Positions 1 through 6,302 of a DNA stretch of 7,338 nucleotides are shown here, piece by piece. Every line of letters starts with the position of its first letter. The first letter of the stretch is position 1. This DNA is from Rhodospirillales bacterium. GTDB lineage: Bacteria; Pseudomonadota; Alphaproteobacteria; Rhodospirillales; 2-02-FULL-58-16. The stretch is taken from NCBI GenBank assembly GCA_021775195.1, contig JAJFIG010000221.1, positions 1 through 7,338 of the forward strand, written 5' to 3'. A program made the position numbers and the translations under genes. Below the pieces are notes generated by a model. That model was not told the origin of the DNA. It did not search any database and saw nothing but the letters and a program-made list of their open reading frames with translations.

Positions 1-1649
1 CGCTCCTCCGACTGCGGCGGTGTCTGGGGTGTGCCCTGGCGCTTCATGTGCTCGGCCAGCGCCGCCAGGTATTTGTCCAGGGCCCGCTGCAGTTCATCCA
101 TCAGGCGCTCGATTTCCTCGGGCGCGGTCTTGTCTTGGAGCGCCTCCATTAGCCGTTCCTGGAGCCGCCGCAGGTCGCGCTCGGCGATGGACAGGTCCCC
201 GTCCTCGATGCGCAGCGCCGTGTCCCACAACAGTTTCTGCACCGCCGCCGCCGCGGCGTCGCTGCCGTCGTGCACGAGGCGCGCCTGGGCAATGCTGAGG
301 GCCAGGTAGACCACGGTATCGTCGAAGAAATGCCGGGGCCGGGCGGCGATGGCGTTCAGCGCGCTGATCACCTGGGCCCGCACCGCCTTGGTCGGGGTCA
401 CCAGTTTCTTCCGCTGTTCGATGATCGCCCGGGCCACCGGGTGGTTGAAGATACGCTCCGGCAGGGCCAGCTCGACGATGCCGCTGATCCCCGTCTGGTC
501 GCGGCCGTCGGTGGCCTCCAGGTGAAGACGCACCAGCAGGCCGGCCCACGGATGCGCCGTCAGGTCCTGGATACTGGTCCCCCGCACCGGTTTCGATGCC
601 TGTCCCGGAAGCGGCAGGGAGAGGCGGATTTCCTTCTCGCCCGCCGGCACCGGACGGCCCTCGGGCCGGCGGATCACGGCGGCGATACCGGTCAGCCCAT
701 AATCATCGGTGGCCTCGTATTCGAGGCGCAGCCGGGAGCCGCCGGTGCGCGCCGGCGGCGCCACGAAGGCGATCTCCGGCGCCCCGTCGGGCACAACCTT
801 GAGCGGCCAGGCCCCCAGGATGCGCCCGTCGAGCTCGACCGCCAGCCGGTCACCGTCCTCGATCACCGTCTCTACCCGGTGGCCGCCGGCGTCCTCGTCG
901 CCGATCGCCGTGAAGTCCACCGTCCGCTCTCCCACCGCCAGTCGCGGTGTCCCCCGGGTTCCGCTGACCTGGGCCAGAACGGCGCTCCCCGCCGGCACCT
1001 CGACCGTCCCCTCCCATGTCCGTTCCAGGAACACCGGCGGACGGCCGGTGTAGGCCGGCGGCGTGATCCACGCTTCCAGGGTCAGGGGGCCGCCGGAACC
1101 GGCGCCGAACTGCGGCATCAAGGCCCGCTCCAGGCGCTCGGCGGCATCGCCCCGCCCCGCCGCCAGGGCAACCACCAGGAACAGCAGCACCGCCGCCCTG
1201 AGCCCGTAGGGATCGCGCCGTGCCAGTCCGGGAGACGGCACGCCCACCCGCAGGTGCCGCGCCGCCATCGCCATCCGTTCCTGGTGTGACCGCCACAGGG
1301 TCCGGGCGATGGCGTCATCGGAATCGCCGGCGAGGGTGTCCTCCAGCGCCGTCAGCGGCCGGTGGGCAAGCCCGCTGTCCTGCTCCAGGCGGCGCCGCGC
1401 CGTCGCCGCCTCGACCCGCCAGGCGCCGCCGGACCCGCGGTAAATGGCGATCCCGAAAACCGCCGCAAAGGCGAGCAGGAGCAGGGCATGCAGCCAGCCC
1501 GGAAGCAGGGGAAGCAGATCGAGCAGGGCGACGGAGAGAAAGGTGCCGGCAACCAGCGCCGCCGGCCACAGCCGGCGCCACAGCCGTTCCCAAAGGATGG
1601 CCGTGCCGGCCAGCCACAGGAGTCTGCGGTTGCGGACCGGCCCGCTCAT
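1..1649 (-). CDS. TIGR02302/DUF4175 family membrane protein, N-terminal 549 codons, cut by the window edge
   Basis: The frame is open from ATG at 1649 to the window's left edge. The stop lies outside; from memory the family is about 800-900 residues, so roughly the first two thirds is here. The start ATG overlaps the lysA stop (ATGA, 1646-1649), so it is probably translationally coupled. Two hydrophobic segments lie near residues 27-46 and 51-70, and a third near 149-165, as expected for an inner-membrane protein. A beta-rich stretch with motifs such as WITPPAYTGRPP (194-205) and YEATDDYGL (311-319) follows. Residues 400-535 are charged and helical (LWDTALRIEDGDLS, 474-487; EEIERLMDELQRALDKYL, 511-528), perhaps coiled coil. 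The biochemical role is unknown; position beside lysA is typical of alphaproteobacteria. The family call is from recognition of these motifs, not a search. Third codon positions favour G (CTG, GTG, GCG), which supports this frame. Confidence 0.9.
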   Translation of the reverse strand, partial: MSGPVRNRRLLWLAGTAILWERLWRRLWPAALVAGTFLSVALLDLLPLLPGWLHALLLLAFAAVFGIAIYRGSGGAWRVEAATARRRLEQDSGLAHRPLTALEDTLAGDSDDAIARTLWRSHQERMAMAARHLRVGVPSPGLARRDPYGLRAAVLLFLVVALAAGRGDAAERLERALMPQFGAGSGGPLTLEAWITPPAYTGRPPVFLERTWEGTVEVPAGSAVLAQVSGTRGTPRLAVGERTVDFTAIGDEDAGGHRVETVIEDGDRLAVELDGRILGAWPLKVVPDGAPEIAFVAPPARTGGSRLRLEYEATDDYGLTGIAAVIRRPEGRPVPAGEKEIRLSLPLPGQASKPVRGTSIQDLTAHPWAGLLVRLHLEATDGRDQTGISGIVELALPERIFNHPVARAIIEQRKKLVTPTKAVRAQVISALNAIAARPRHFFDDTVVYLALSIAQARLVHDGSDAAAAAVQKLLWDTALRIEDGDLSIAERDLRRLQERLMEALQDKTAPEEIERLMDELQRALDKYLAALAEHMKRQGTPQTPPQSEE

Positions 1650-2941
1650 CCACCCGTCCGGCGCATCGCCGGGTCATCGTCATCGAGCCAGCCGGGAAGG
1701 GTTTCCCGGGCCAGGATGTCGTCGACGCCGATCCGGCCGCGGACCACGGCGTAATCCCCGCCGTTGACCAGCACTTCCGGGACCAGGGACCGGGCATTAT
1801 AGAGCGACGCCATCACCGCGCCGTATGCGCCGGCGGTGCGCATGACCACCAGGTCGCCCGCCGCCACCGGCGGCAGGGAACGCTGGGTGGCGAAGGTATC
1901 GCCGGTCTCGCATACCGGCCCGACCACGTCGACCTCGGCCATCGGCGCATCCGCCGCCGGTTCGAGCACCGGAATGATGGTGTGATCGGCGTCGTAAAGG
2001 GCCGGGCGCACCAGGTCGTTCATGGCCGCGTCCAGGATGACGAAGGTACGCGTCGCCCCTTCCTTGACGTAGACCACGCGGCTCACCAGGACGCCGGCGT
2101 TGCCGACGATCAGGCGCCCCGGCTCGACGATCAGCCGGCACTCCAGGTCGCCCACGACTTGGCGCACCACGGCCCCGTATTCGGCCGGAGCCGGGGCAAC
2201 GGCGTCGCCGTAGGGAATGCCCAGACCGCCGCCCAGATCAAGGGTCTCGATGGTTTGGCCGTCGGCGCGCAGCATCGCCACCAGGTCGCGCATGCGCCCA
2301 TAGGCGTCACGGAAGGGCTCCAGGTCGGTGAGCTGCGAACCGATGTGGACGGCGAGGCCGACGATGGTGATCCCGGGCATGGCCGTGGCCCGGTTGCAAA
2401 TTTCCCTGGCCCGGGTCCATTCGATGCCGAACTTGTTCTCGCTTCGGCCGGTGGTGATCTTCTCGTGGGTCTGGGCGTCGACGTCCGGGTTGATGCGGAT
2501 GGCGACCCGGGCCCCGGTGCCCCGCGCCACCGCCACCTGGCTCAGGAGCTCCAGTTCCGGTTCCGATTCGACATTGATCTGCATCACCCCGGCGGCCAGG
2601 GCCTGGGCCATTTCGCTTTCGGTCTTGCCAACGCCCGAGAAGACGATCTTGTCGGCTGGAATGCCGGCGGCCAGCGCCCGCGTCAGTTCTCCGCCCGAGA
2701 CCACGTCGGCGCCGGCGCCCAGGCGGCCGAGGGTGCGCACCACGGCGATGTTGCCGTTGGCCTTGACCGAATAGCAGATGGTCGCATCGAGGCCGGCCAA
2801 GGCCTCGGCAAAGACCCGGTAGTGGCGCACGAGCGTCGCCGTCGAATAGCAGTAGAACGGCGTCCCCACATCGTCGGCGATGCGCGCCATGTCCACGGTC
2901 TCGGCACAAAGCCGTCCGTCCCGATACTGGAAATGGTCCAT
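1646..2941 (-). CDS. lysA: Diaminopimelate decarboxylase
   Basis: A complete 431-residue protein, normal for the family. It decarboxylates meso-diaminopimelate to L-lysine, the last step of the DAP pathway, in the cytoplasm with pyridoxal phosphate. It has the fold-type III (alanine racemase-like) decarboxylase layout. The PLP lysine is K60 in YSVKAN (57-62). HIGSQ is at 199-203, and the glycine-rich phosphate-binding loop GGGLGIPY at 237-244. EPGR is at 273-276, the active-site cysteine is C344 in CETGD (344-348), and the AGAYG segment is at 370-374. All expected catalytic motifs are present and intact. The ATG at 2941 is preceded by a weak GGGA element and fits the N-terminus expected for alphaproteobacterial LysA. 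The gene follows the small lipoprotein gene after 20 bases and overlaps the DUF4175 gene by 4 bases, so all three are probably co-transcribed. Confidence 0.98.
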   Translation of the reverse strand: MDHFQYRDGRLCAETVDMARIADDVGTPFYCYSTATLVRHYRVFAEALAGLDATICYSVKANGNIAVVRTLGRLGAGADVVSGGELTRALAAGIPADKIVFSGVGKTESEMAQALAAGVMQINVESEPELELLSQVAVARGTGARVAIRINPDVDAQTHEKITTGRSENKFGIEWTRAREICNRATAMPGITIVGLAVHIGSQLTDLEPFRDAYGRMRDLVAMLRADGQTIETLDLGGGLGIPYGDAVAPAPAEYGAVVRQVVGDLECRLIVEPGRLIVGNAGVLVSRVVYVKEGATRTFVILDAAMNDLVRPALYDADHTIIPVLEPAADAPMAEVDVVGPVCETGDTFATQRSLPPVAAGDLVVMRTAGAYGAVMASLYNARSLVPEVLVNGGDYAVVRGRIGVDDILARETLPGWLDDDDPAMRRTGG

Positions 2942-2961
2942 GGTCGGTTCCCGGCCGGCGC

Positions 2962-3087
2962 CTACTTTGTCGGATAGGTCCTGGGATAGGAGGACTCGCC
3001 CGGCGGCGCTGGCGCCCCCTTGCGGCCGCAGCCGATCAGCGGCACCGCCAGGACGACGACCAGCAGTATGACGAGAACCTGGCGCAT
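2962..3087 (-). CDS. lptM: Small LptM/YifL-like lipoprotein
   Basis: A 41-residue protein. A short positive N-terminus (MRQ) and a hydrophobic stretch (residues 4-17) lead to a lipobox, LIGC, with the lipidated cysteine at residue 20. The mature part is a short proline-rich tail of about 22 residues. The sequence after the cysteine (GCGRKGAPAPP) matches the CGxKGxxxxPP hallmark of E. coli YifL/LptM, a small outer-membrane lipoprotein that helps the LPS translocon LptD-LptE mature. Genes of this type often sit beside dapF or lysA, as here. An AAGGA Shine-Dalgarno lies about 9 bases before the ATG; a GTG directly before the ATG is an alternative start. It lies 65 bases after argH and 20 bases before lysA. 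Family membership is inferred from the motif and context; the role in this organism is by analogy. Confidence 0.85.
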   Translation of the reverse strand: MRQVLVILLVVVLAVPLIGCGRKGAPAPPGESSYPRTYPTK

Positions 3088-3121
3088 CACGGTTGGTCCT
3101 TCACTTCCCTTGGCTGCTATC

Positions 3122-3127
3122 TCTATA
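3122..3127 (-). promoter_or_regulatory. Possible extended -10 element upstream of the lptM-lysA pair
   Basis: In the 65-base gap between argH and the small lipoprotein gene the minus strand reads TGGTATAGA, resembling an extended -10 (TGnTATAAT). It stands out as AT-rich in a GC-rich context. No convincing -35 hexamer is seen at the right distance. It could be an internal promoter letting lptM-lysA-DUF4175 be expressed apart from argH, but this is a weak visual match only. Confidence 0.2.
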
Positions 3128-3152
3128 CCACAAGTGCCCGGTTCTGGCGTCC

Positions 3153-4565
3153 CTATTCCACGAACCGGCGCCTGGCCTCGGCAACCGCCCGGCGCACCGT
3201 GTCGGGCGCCGTACCCCCTTGGCTGGCGCGGCTTTTTACCGAATTCTCCACCCCCAGCACGGCGAAGACGTCGGCCGTGATCGCCGTCTCCACGGAGCGC
3301 ATGTCGTCCAGCGTCAGGTCCTCGAGCCCGCATCCCCGGTCCTCGGCCAGCCTGACCAAGCGCCCGGTTGCGTGATGGGCCTGGCGAAAGGGCATGCCGA
3401 GGGTGCGCACCAGCCAGTCGGCGAGGTCGGTGGCCGTGGTGTAGCCCCGCCCGGCCGCCTCCTTCATGCGCCCGGCGTCGAAGACCGCGTCACCGACCAT
3501 GCCGGTCACCGCGGCAACCGAGAGCGCCAGTGAATCGGCGGCGTCGAACACCGGTTCCTTGTCTTCCTGCATGTCCTTGCCGTAGGCCAGCGGCAGTCCC
3601 TTCATCACCACGAGCAGGGTGTTCAGCGCCCCGATCACCCGTCCCGCCTTGGCCCGCACCAGTTCGGCGGCGTCGGGATTGCGTTTCTGGGGCATGATCG
3701 AGCTGCCGGTGGTGAAGGCGTCCGACAACGCCACGAACCCGAAGCCGTCCGTGCACCACAGCACCATTTCCTCGGCCAGCCGCGACAGGTGGACGGCGAG
3801 GATTGCCCCCAGGCTCAGGAATTCGAGGGCGAAGTCCCGGTCCGAGACGGCGTCCAGGGAATTGGCCGAGGGCCGCTCGAAGCCGAGCGCCTCCGCCGTC
3901 ATCTCCCGGTCGATGGCAAAGGACGTCCCGGCCAGCGCCGCCGCCCCCAGCGGGCATTCGTTGAGCCGCCGCCGGCAGTCGGCGACGCGGCCCCGGTCGC
4001 GCCCGAACATCTCCACATAGGCCAGCAGGTGATGGCCCAGGGTTACCGGCTGCGCCGCCTGCAAATGCGTAAAGCCGGGCATGACCGTCGCCGCGTGAGC
4101 CTCGGCCTGGTCGATCAGCGCCGCCTGCAGATGGCTGAGCCCGGCGTCCAGGCCGTCGAGGGCATCCCGCACCCAGAGCTTGAGGTCGGTGGCCACCTGG
4201 TCGTTGCGCGAACGCCCCGTGTGCAGGCGCCCGGCGGCCTCGCCGACGAGCTCGGCAAGCCGCGCCTCGACGTTCATGTGGATGTCCTCCAGGGCCGTCT
4301 TGAAGTCGAAGGATCCGTCCTCCATCTCACCCAGGATGGTCTCCAGGCCCCCGAGGATGGCATCGCCGTCCTCTTCGGATATGATGCCCTGGCGCACCAG
4401 CATGGCGGCGTGGGCCTTGGAACCGGCGATGTCCTGGGCGAACAGCCGCTTGTCGAAACCGATGGAGGCATTGATCTCTTCCATGACGGCCGCCGGCCCC
4501 CCGTCGAACCGCCCGCCCCACATGGCGCTGACGTCCGCGTTGCCCTTCGGTGTTTTTTTCGTCAT
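3153..4565 (-). CDS. argH: Argininosuccinate lyase
   Basis: A 470-residue protein, the usual ArgH length. It splits argininosuccinate into arginine and fumarate, the last step of arginine synthesis, as a cytoplasmic homotetramer of the fumarase/aspartase superfamily. Visible motifs include SAMWGGRF (13-20) at the N-terminus, HTGRSRNDQ (115-123), and [10 protein letters not shown] (164-173) with the catalytic-region His at 167. The superfamily signature [11 protein letters not shown] is at 287-297 on the flexible catalytic loop, and [11 protein letters not shown] is at 328-338. Nothing essential is missing. The frame stays open to 4877, but the sequence upstream of 4565 does not look like ArgH and runs antisense to tlpA. 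ATG at 4565 gives the expected MTKKTPKGN...MWGGRF start, though its Shine-Dalgarno is weak. Codons 3-5 contain a run of seven A (4553-4559). It is the first gene of the minus-strand block and divergent from tlpA. Confidence 0.98.
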   Translation of the reverse strand: MTKKTPKGNADVSAMWGGRFDGGPAAVMEEINASIGFDKRLFAQDIAGSKAHAAMLVRQGIISEEDGDAILGGLETILGEMEDGSFDFKTALEDIHMNVEARLAELVGEAAGRLHTGRSRNDQVATDLKLWVRDALDGLDAGLSHLQAALIDQAEAHAATVMPGFTHLQAAQPVTLGHHLLAYVEMFGRDRGRVADCRRRLNECPLGAAALAGTSFAIDREMTAEALGFERPSANSLDAVSDRDFALEFLSLGAILAVHLSRLAEEMVLWCTDGFGFVALSDAFTTGSSIMPQKRNPDAAELVRAKAGRVIGALNTLLVVMKGLPLAYGKDMQEDKEPVFDAADSLALSVAAVTGMVGDAVFDAGRMKEAAGRGYTTATDLADWLVRTLGMPFRQAHHATGRLVRLAEDRGCGLEDLTLDDMRSVETAITADVFAVLGVENSVKSRASQGGTAPDTVRRAVAEARRRFVE

Positions 4566-4601
4566 CGTCCGCCACCAACCCGGTCTGGAGAATTCGCCAT
4601 A
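4566..4601. promoter_or_regulatory. 36-base divergent intergenic region between argH and tlpA
   Basis: Only 36 bases separate the two start codons. The segment contains the tlpA ribosome-binding site (GGAG at 4587-4590, 11 bases before the ATG at 4602) and a weak GGCGGA-like element for argH. It is too short to hold two complete promoters, so at least one must lie inside the opposite coding region, or transcripts must be nearly leaderless. I see no convincing -35/-10 pair in it. Confidence 0.5.
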
Positions 4602-5179
<578 letters not shown>

Positions 5180-5183
<4 letters not shown>

Positions 5184-5503
5184 AGTCTCGGTTTTCCGTT
5201 CTGGTCACCATGGCGCTGCTGATCGGCCTCGGTGCCTGCGCCGGCCCGGTCCGCTGGCAGCACCCCAGCCTGCCCAAGGACCAATGGTCCAAGGATCACT
5301 ATCGCTGCGAGCGCGCCGCATCGCGGGAGGTGGATGAAGAACTCCGCCGCGAACAGAACTACCTCGGCCGTGGCCAGGAGCCCGGCGCCGACCCCGTCAT
5401 GGCCGGCATGACCCGCCACGACGCCGTCAAGCGCCGCACCCGCCTCACCGCCAGATGCATGCGCACCCGGGGCTACACCAGGGCAACGGGCGGCGTCTCA
5501 TAA
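5180..5503 (+). CDS. Small predicted lipoprotein of unknown function
   Basis: A 107-residue protein. The first 20 residues form a lipoprotein signal: MKSR, a hydrophobic core, then the lipobox LGAC with the modified cysteine at C20. The next residue is Ala, not Asp, so outer-membrane sorting is plausible. The mature part is hydrophilic and rich in Arg, Asp and Glu. It has two more cysteines, C43 (YRCERAA) and C93 (ARCMRTRGY), that could form a disulfide. The C-terminal CMRTRGY resembles the C-M-x-x-x-G-[YW] ending of many short proteobacterial lipoproteins, but I recognise no named family. The start ATG overlaps the tlpA stop (ATGA, 5180-5183), implying co-translation. A thiol-redox partner next to a cysteine-pair lipoprotein is suggestive, but a functional link is only inference. 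It is convergent with the DUF1127 gene. Confidence 0.87.
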
Positions 5504-5544
5504 AAGGAAGAATCAGGTCCCGGACGGCAGGACGAGGAAAGCAC

Positions 5545-5572
5545 CGGCGCCACCACGGCGCCGGGCCGTGGC
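5545..5572. terminator. Two overlapping GC-rich inverted repeats between convergent genes, possible terminator
   Basis: In the 98-base gap between the lipoprotein stop (5503) and the DUF1127 stop (5602) there is a perfect 8-base inverted repeat, CCGGCGCC (5545-5552) and GGCGCCGG (5558-5565), with a 5-base loop. It overlaps a second perfect 7-base repeat, CCACGGC (5554-5560) and GCCGTGG (5566-5572), also with a 5-base loop. The stems share bases, so only one can form at a time. The position suggests bidirectional transcription termination. There is no U-tract on either strand, so a classical intrinsic terminator is not proven. Confidence 0.4.
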
Positions 5573-5601
5573 GCATACCAGCCTTCGGGCACCCGCGGCG
5601 C

Positions 5602-6006
5602 TCAGGCCGCCAGGGGGTGATGCCCTCCCAAATCGTCTCCCGCCTTGACGCTGCGGACTTCCACCGCCAGGCGGTGAATGGTGGCACCGACGGCGACTTC
5701 CGACGGGGCCGCCGCCCACAACGGATAGGCGTTGTTGACGATGGTCGGGATCTCCGACCGGCGGATGCCGATGTCATCCAGCATGCGGTCGTCAAGGAAC
5801 ACCAGTTGCCGTCGCAACGTGACTCGCCGCTGCAGCCGCGCCAAGGGGCGGACAACCACATCGACCGCCTTGCGCAGGAATTGTCCCACGGCCTCGGCCT
5901 GGGCATACCGGGCCTCGGCAATAAGCCGTTGCTGTTCGATGGTCTGGTACCTGGACGACTCTTCGAAGAAGGTCATCTGCATGTCGTCATAGCATTCGGA
6001 AGACAT
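5602..6006 (-). CDS. DUF1127 domain protein with N- and C-terminal extensions
   Basis: A 134-residue protein. Residues about 55-90 match the DUF1127 core: LARLQRRVTLRRQL followed by LDDRMLDDIGIRRSEIPTIV (71-90), the LDDRxLxDIGIxRxxI signature. DUF1127 proteins are usually only about 45-100 residues; in alphaproteobacteria several affect phosphate or carbon metabolism and RNA turnover, with RNA binding through the Arg-rich helix reported for some. Here about 50 residues precede the core, starting acidic and Met/Gln-rich, with a helix (EQQRLIAEARYAQAEAVGQF, 24-43). About 44 follow it, including NNAYPLWAAAPSEVAVGATIHRL. No signal peptide or membrane segment is seen. ATG at 6006 is preceded by AAGGG nine bases upstream. 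A longer in-frame TTG start (6099) would translate the leader repeats into a QGxL-like tetrapeptide repeat and is less likely. The gene is divergent from the aminopeptidase and convergent with the lipoprotein; a specific role cannot be read from context. Confidence 0.85.
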   Translation of the reverse strand: MSSECYDDMQMTFFEESSRYQTIEQQRLIAEARYAQAEAVGQFLRKAVDVVVRPLARLQRRVTLRRQLVFLDDRMLDDIGIRRSEIPTIVNNAYPLWAAAPSEVAVGATIHRLAVEVRSVKAGDDLGGHHPLAA

Positions 6007-6011
6007 TTCTT

Positions 6012-6059
6012 GTTTCCCTTTCAGTTTCCCTTGTAATTGGCCTTGTATCCGGCCTTGAT
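6012..6059 (-). repeat. Four degenerate 12-base tandem repeats in the DUF1127 leader
   Basis: On the plus strand the units are GTTTCCCTTTCA (6012-6023), GTTTCCCTTGTA (6024-6035), ATTGGCCTTGTA (6036-6047) and TCCGGCCTTGAT (6048-6059). CCTT recurs at exactly 12-base steps (6017, 6029, 6041, 6053). Neighbouring units agree at 10, 9 and 7 of 12 positions. In the mRNA sense each unit carries AAGG, a Shine-Dalgarno-like core; the copy nearest the start is the likely ribosome-binding site for the DUF1127 gene. The array could instead, or also, be a trace of a translated tetrapeptide repeat, since 12 bases equal four codons. Confidence 0.75.
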
Positions 6060-6104
6060 TCGCATCAACAGGACCGCTCGGCCGCCCACCGGCCGGCAAC
6101 TGGC

Positions 6105-6190
6105 CCGAACAAAGTATCTACTAGAAAAATAAGACTTTTCCACGTTTCTATTACTGTTAATGTTGCAGTGCAGCATTGCAAAAATTGCAT
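6105..6190. promoter_or_regulatory. AT-rich divergent regulatory region between DUF1127 and aminopeptidase P
   Basis: The 296-base gap (6007-6302) is the only substantial non-coding stretch in the window. Its middle, about 6105-6190, is sharply richer in A+T than the surrounding genes, as expected for promoters. It probably carries the DUF1127 promoter on the minus strand. The minus strand has TTAACA (6155-6160) as a possible -35-like hexamer, but I cannot pair it with a good -10. Between 6191 and 6302 I see nothing beyond the aminopeptidase ribosome-binding site (GGAGG, 6294-6298). Confidence 0.5.
6163..6189. promoter_or_regulatory. TGCA-box cluster with a 19-base imperfect palindrome, candidate operator
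   Basis: TTGCAGTGCAGCATTGCAA (6163-6181) is an imperfect palindrome: 8 of 9 base pairs are symmetric around a central A. The tetramer TGCA occurs at 6164, 6169, 6177 and 6186. The last two form a further inverted repeat, TGCAA-AAA-TTGCA (6177-6189). TGC-rich sites of the general form CTGC-N3/4-GCAG are known operators of the polyhydroxybutyrate regulator PhaR in alphaproteobacteria such as Paracoccus. The resemblance is to the style of the site, not an exact match. The cluster lies about 160 bases upstream of the DUF1127 start and 115 bases upstream of the aminopeptidase start, so it could act on either. Confidence 0.4.
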
Positions 6191-6302
6191 GACTCGGCCA
6201 ATCCCTTGCCCGACGTGACATTGGGCCTTCGCCCTTGCCTGTTCGCCGGCCGCCTCCTACCTTGGCCGCCACGGGTCCATGAACGGAAAACGCGGAGGGG
6301 AC

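Noticed and set aside
270..1289. Long plus-strand open frame (339 codons) opposite the DUF4175 gene
   Set aside because: Its translation is Arg/Gly/His-rich with no recognisable motif, while the minus strand here encodes a continuous protein with membrane segments and family motifs. It is an antisense shadow caused by high GC.
1220..2977. 585-codon plus-strand open frame opposite lysA
   Set aside because: Low-complexity, His/Asp/Gly-rich translation, antisense to a fully motif-supported LysA. Long stop-free antisense frames are expected at this GC content.
3789..4601. Upstream extension of the tlpA frame
   Set aside because: It lies antisense to argH and would bury the signal sequence that begins directly at the ATG at 4602.
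5445..5921. 158-codon minus-strand frame overlapping the DUF1127 gene
   Set aside because: It shares the strand with DUF1127 but is in another frame with no motifs, whereas the 5602-6006 frame has the LDDRMLDDIG signature and a ribosome-binding site.
6117..6125. Short palindrome TCTACTAGA in the AT-rich intergenic region
   Set aside because: Nine bases, does not extend, and is expected by chance in an AT-rich stretch.
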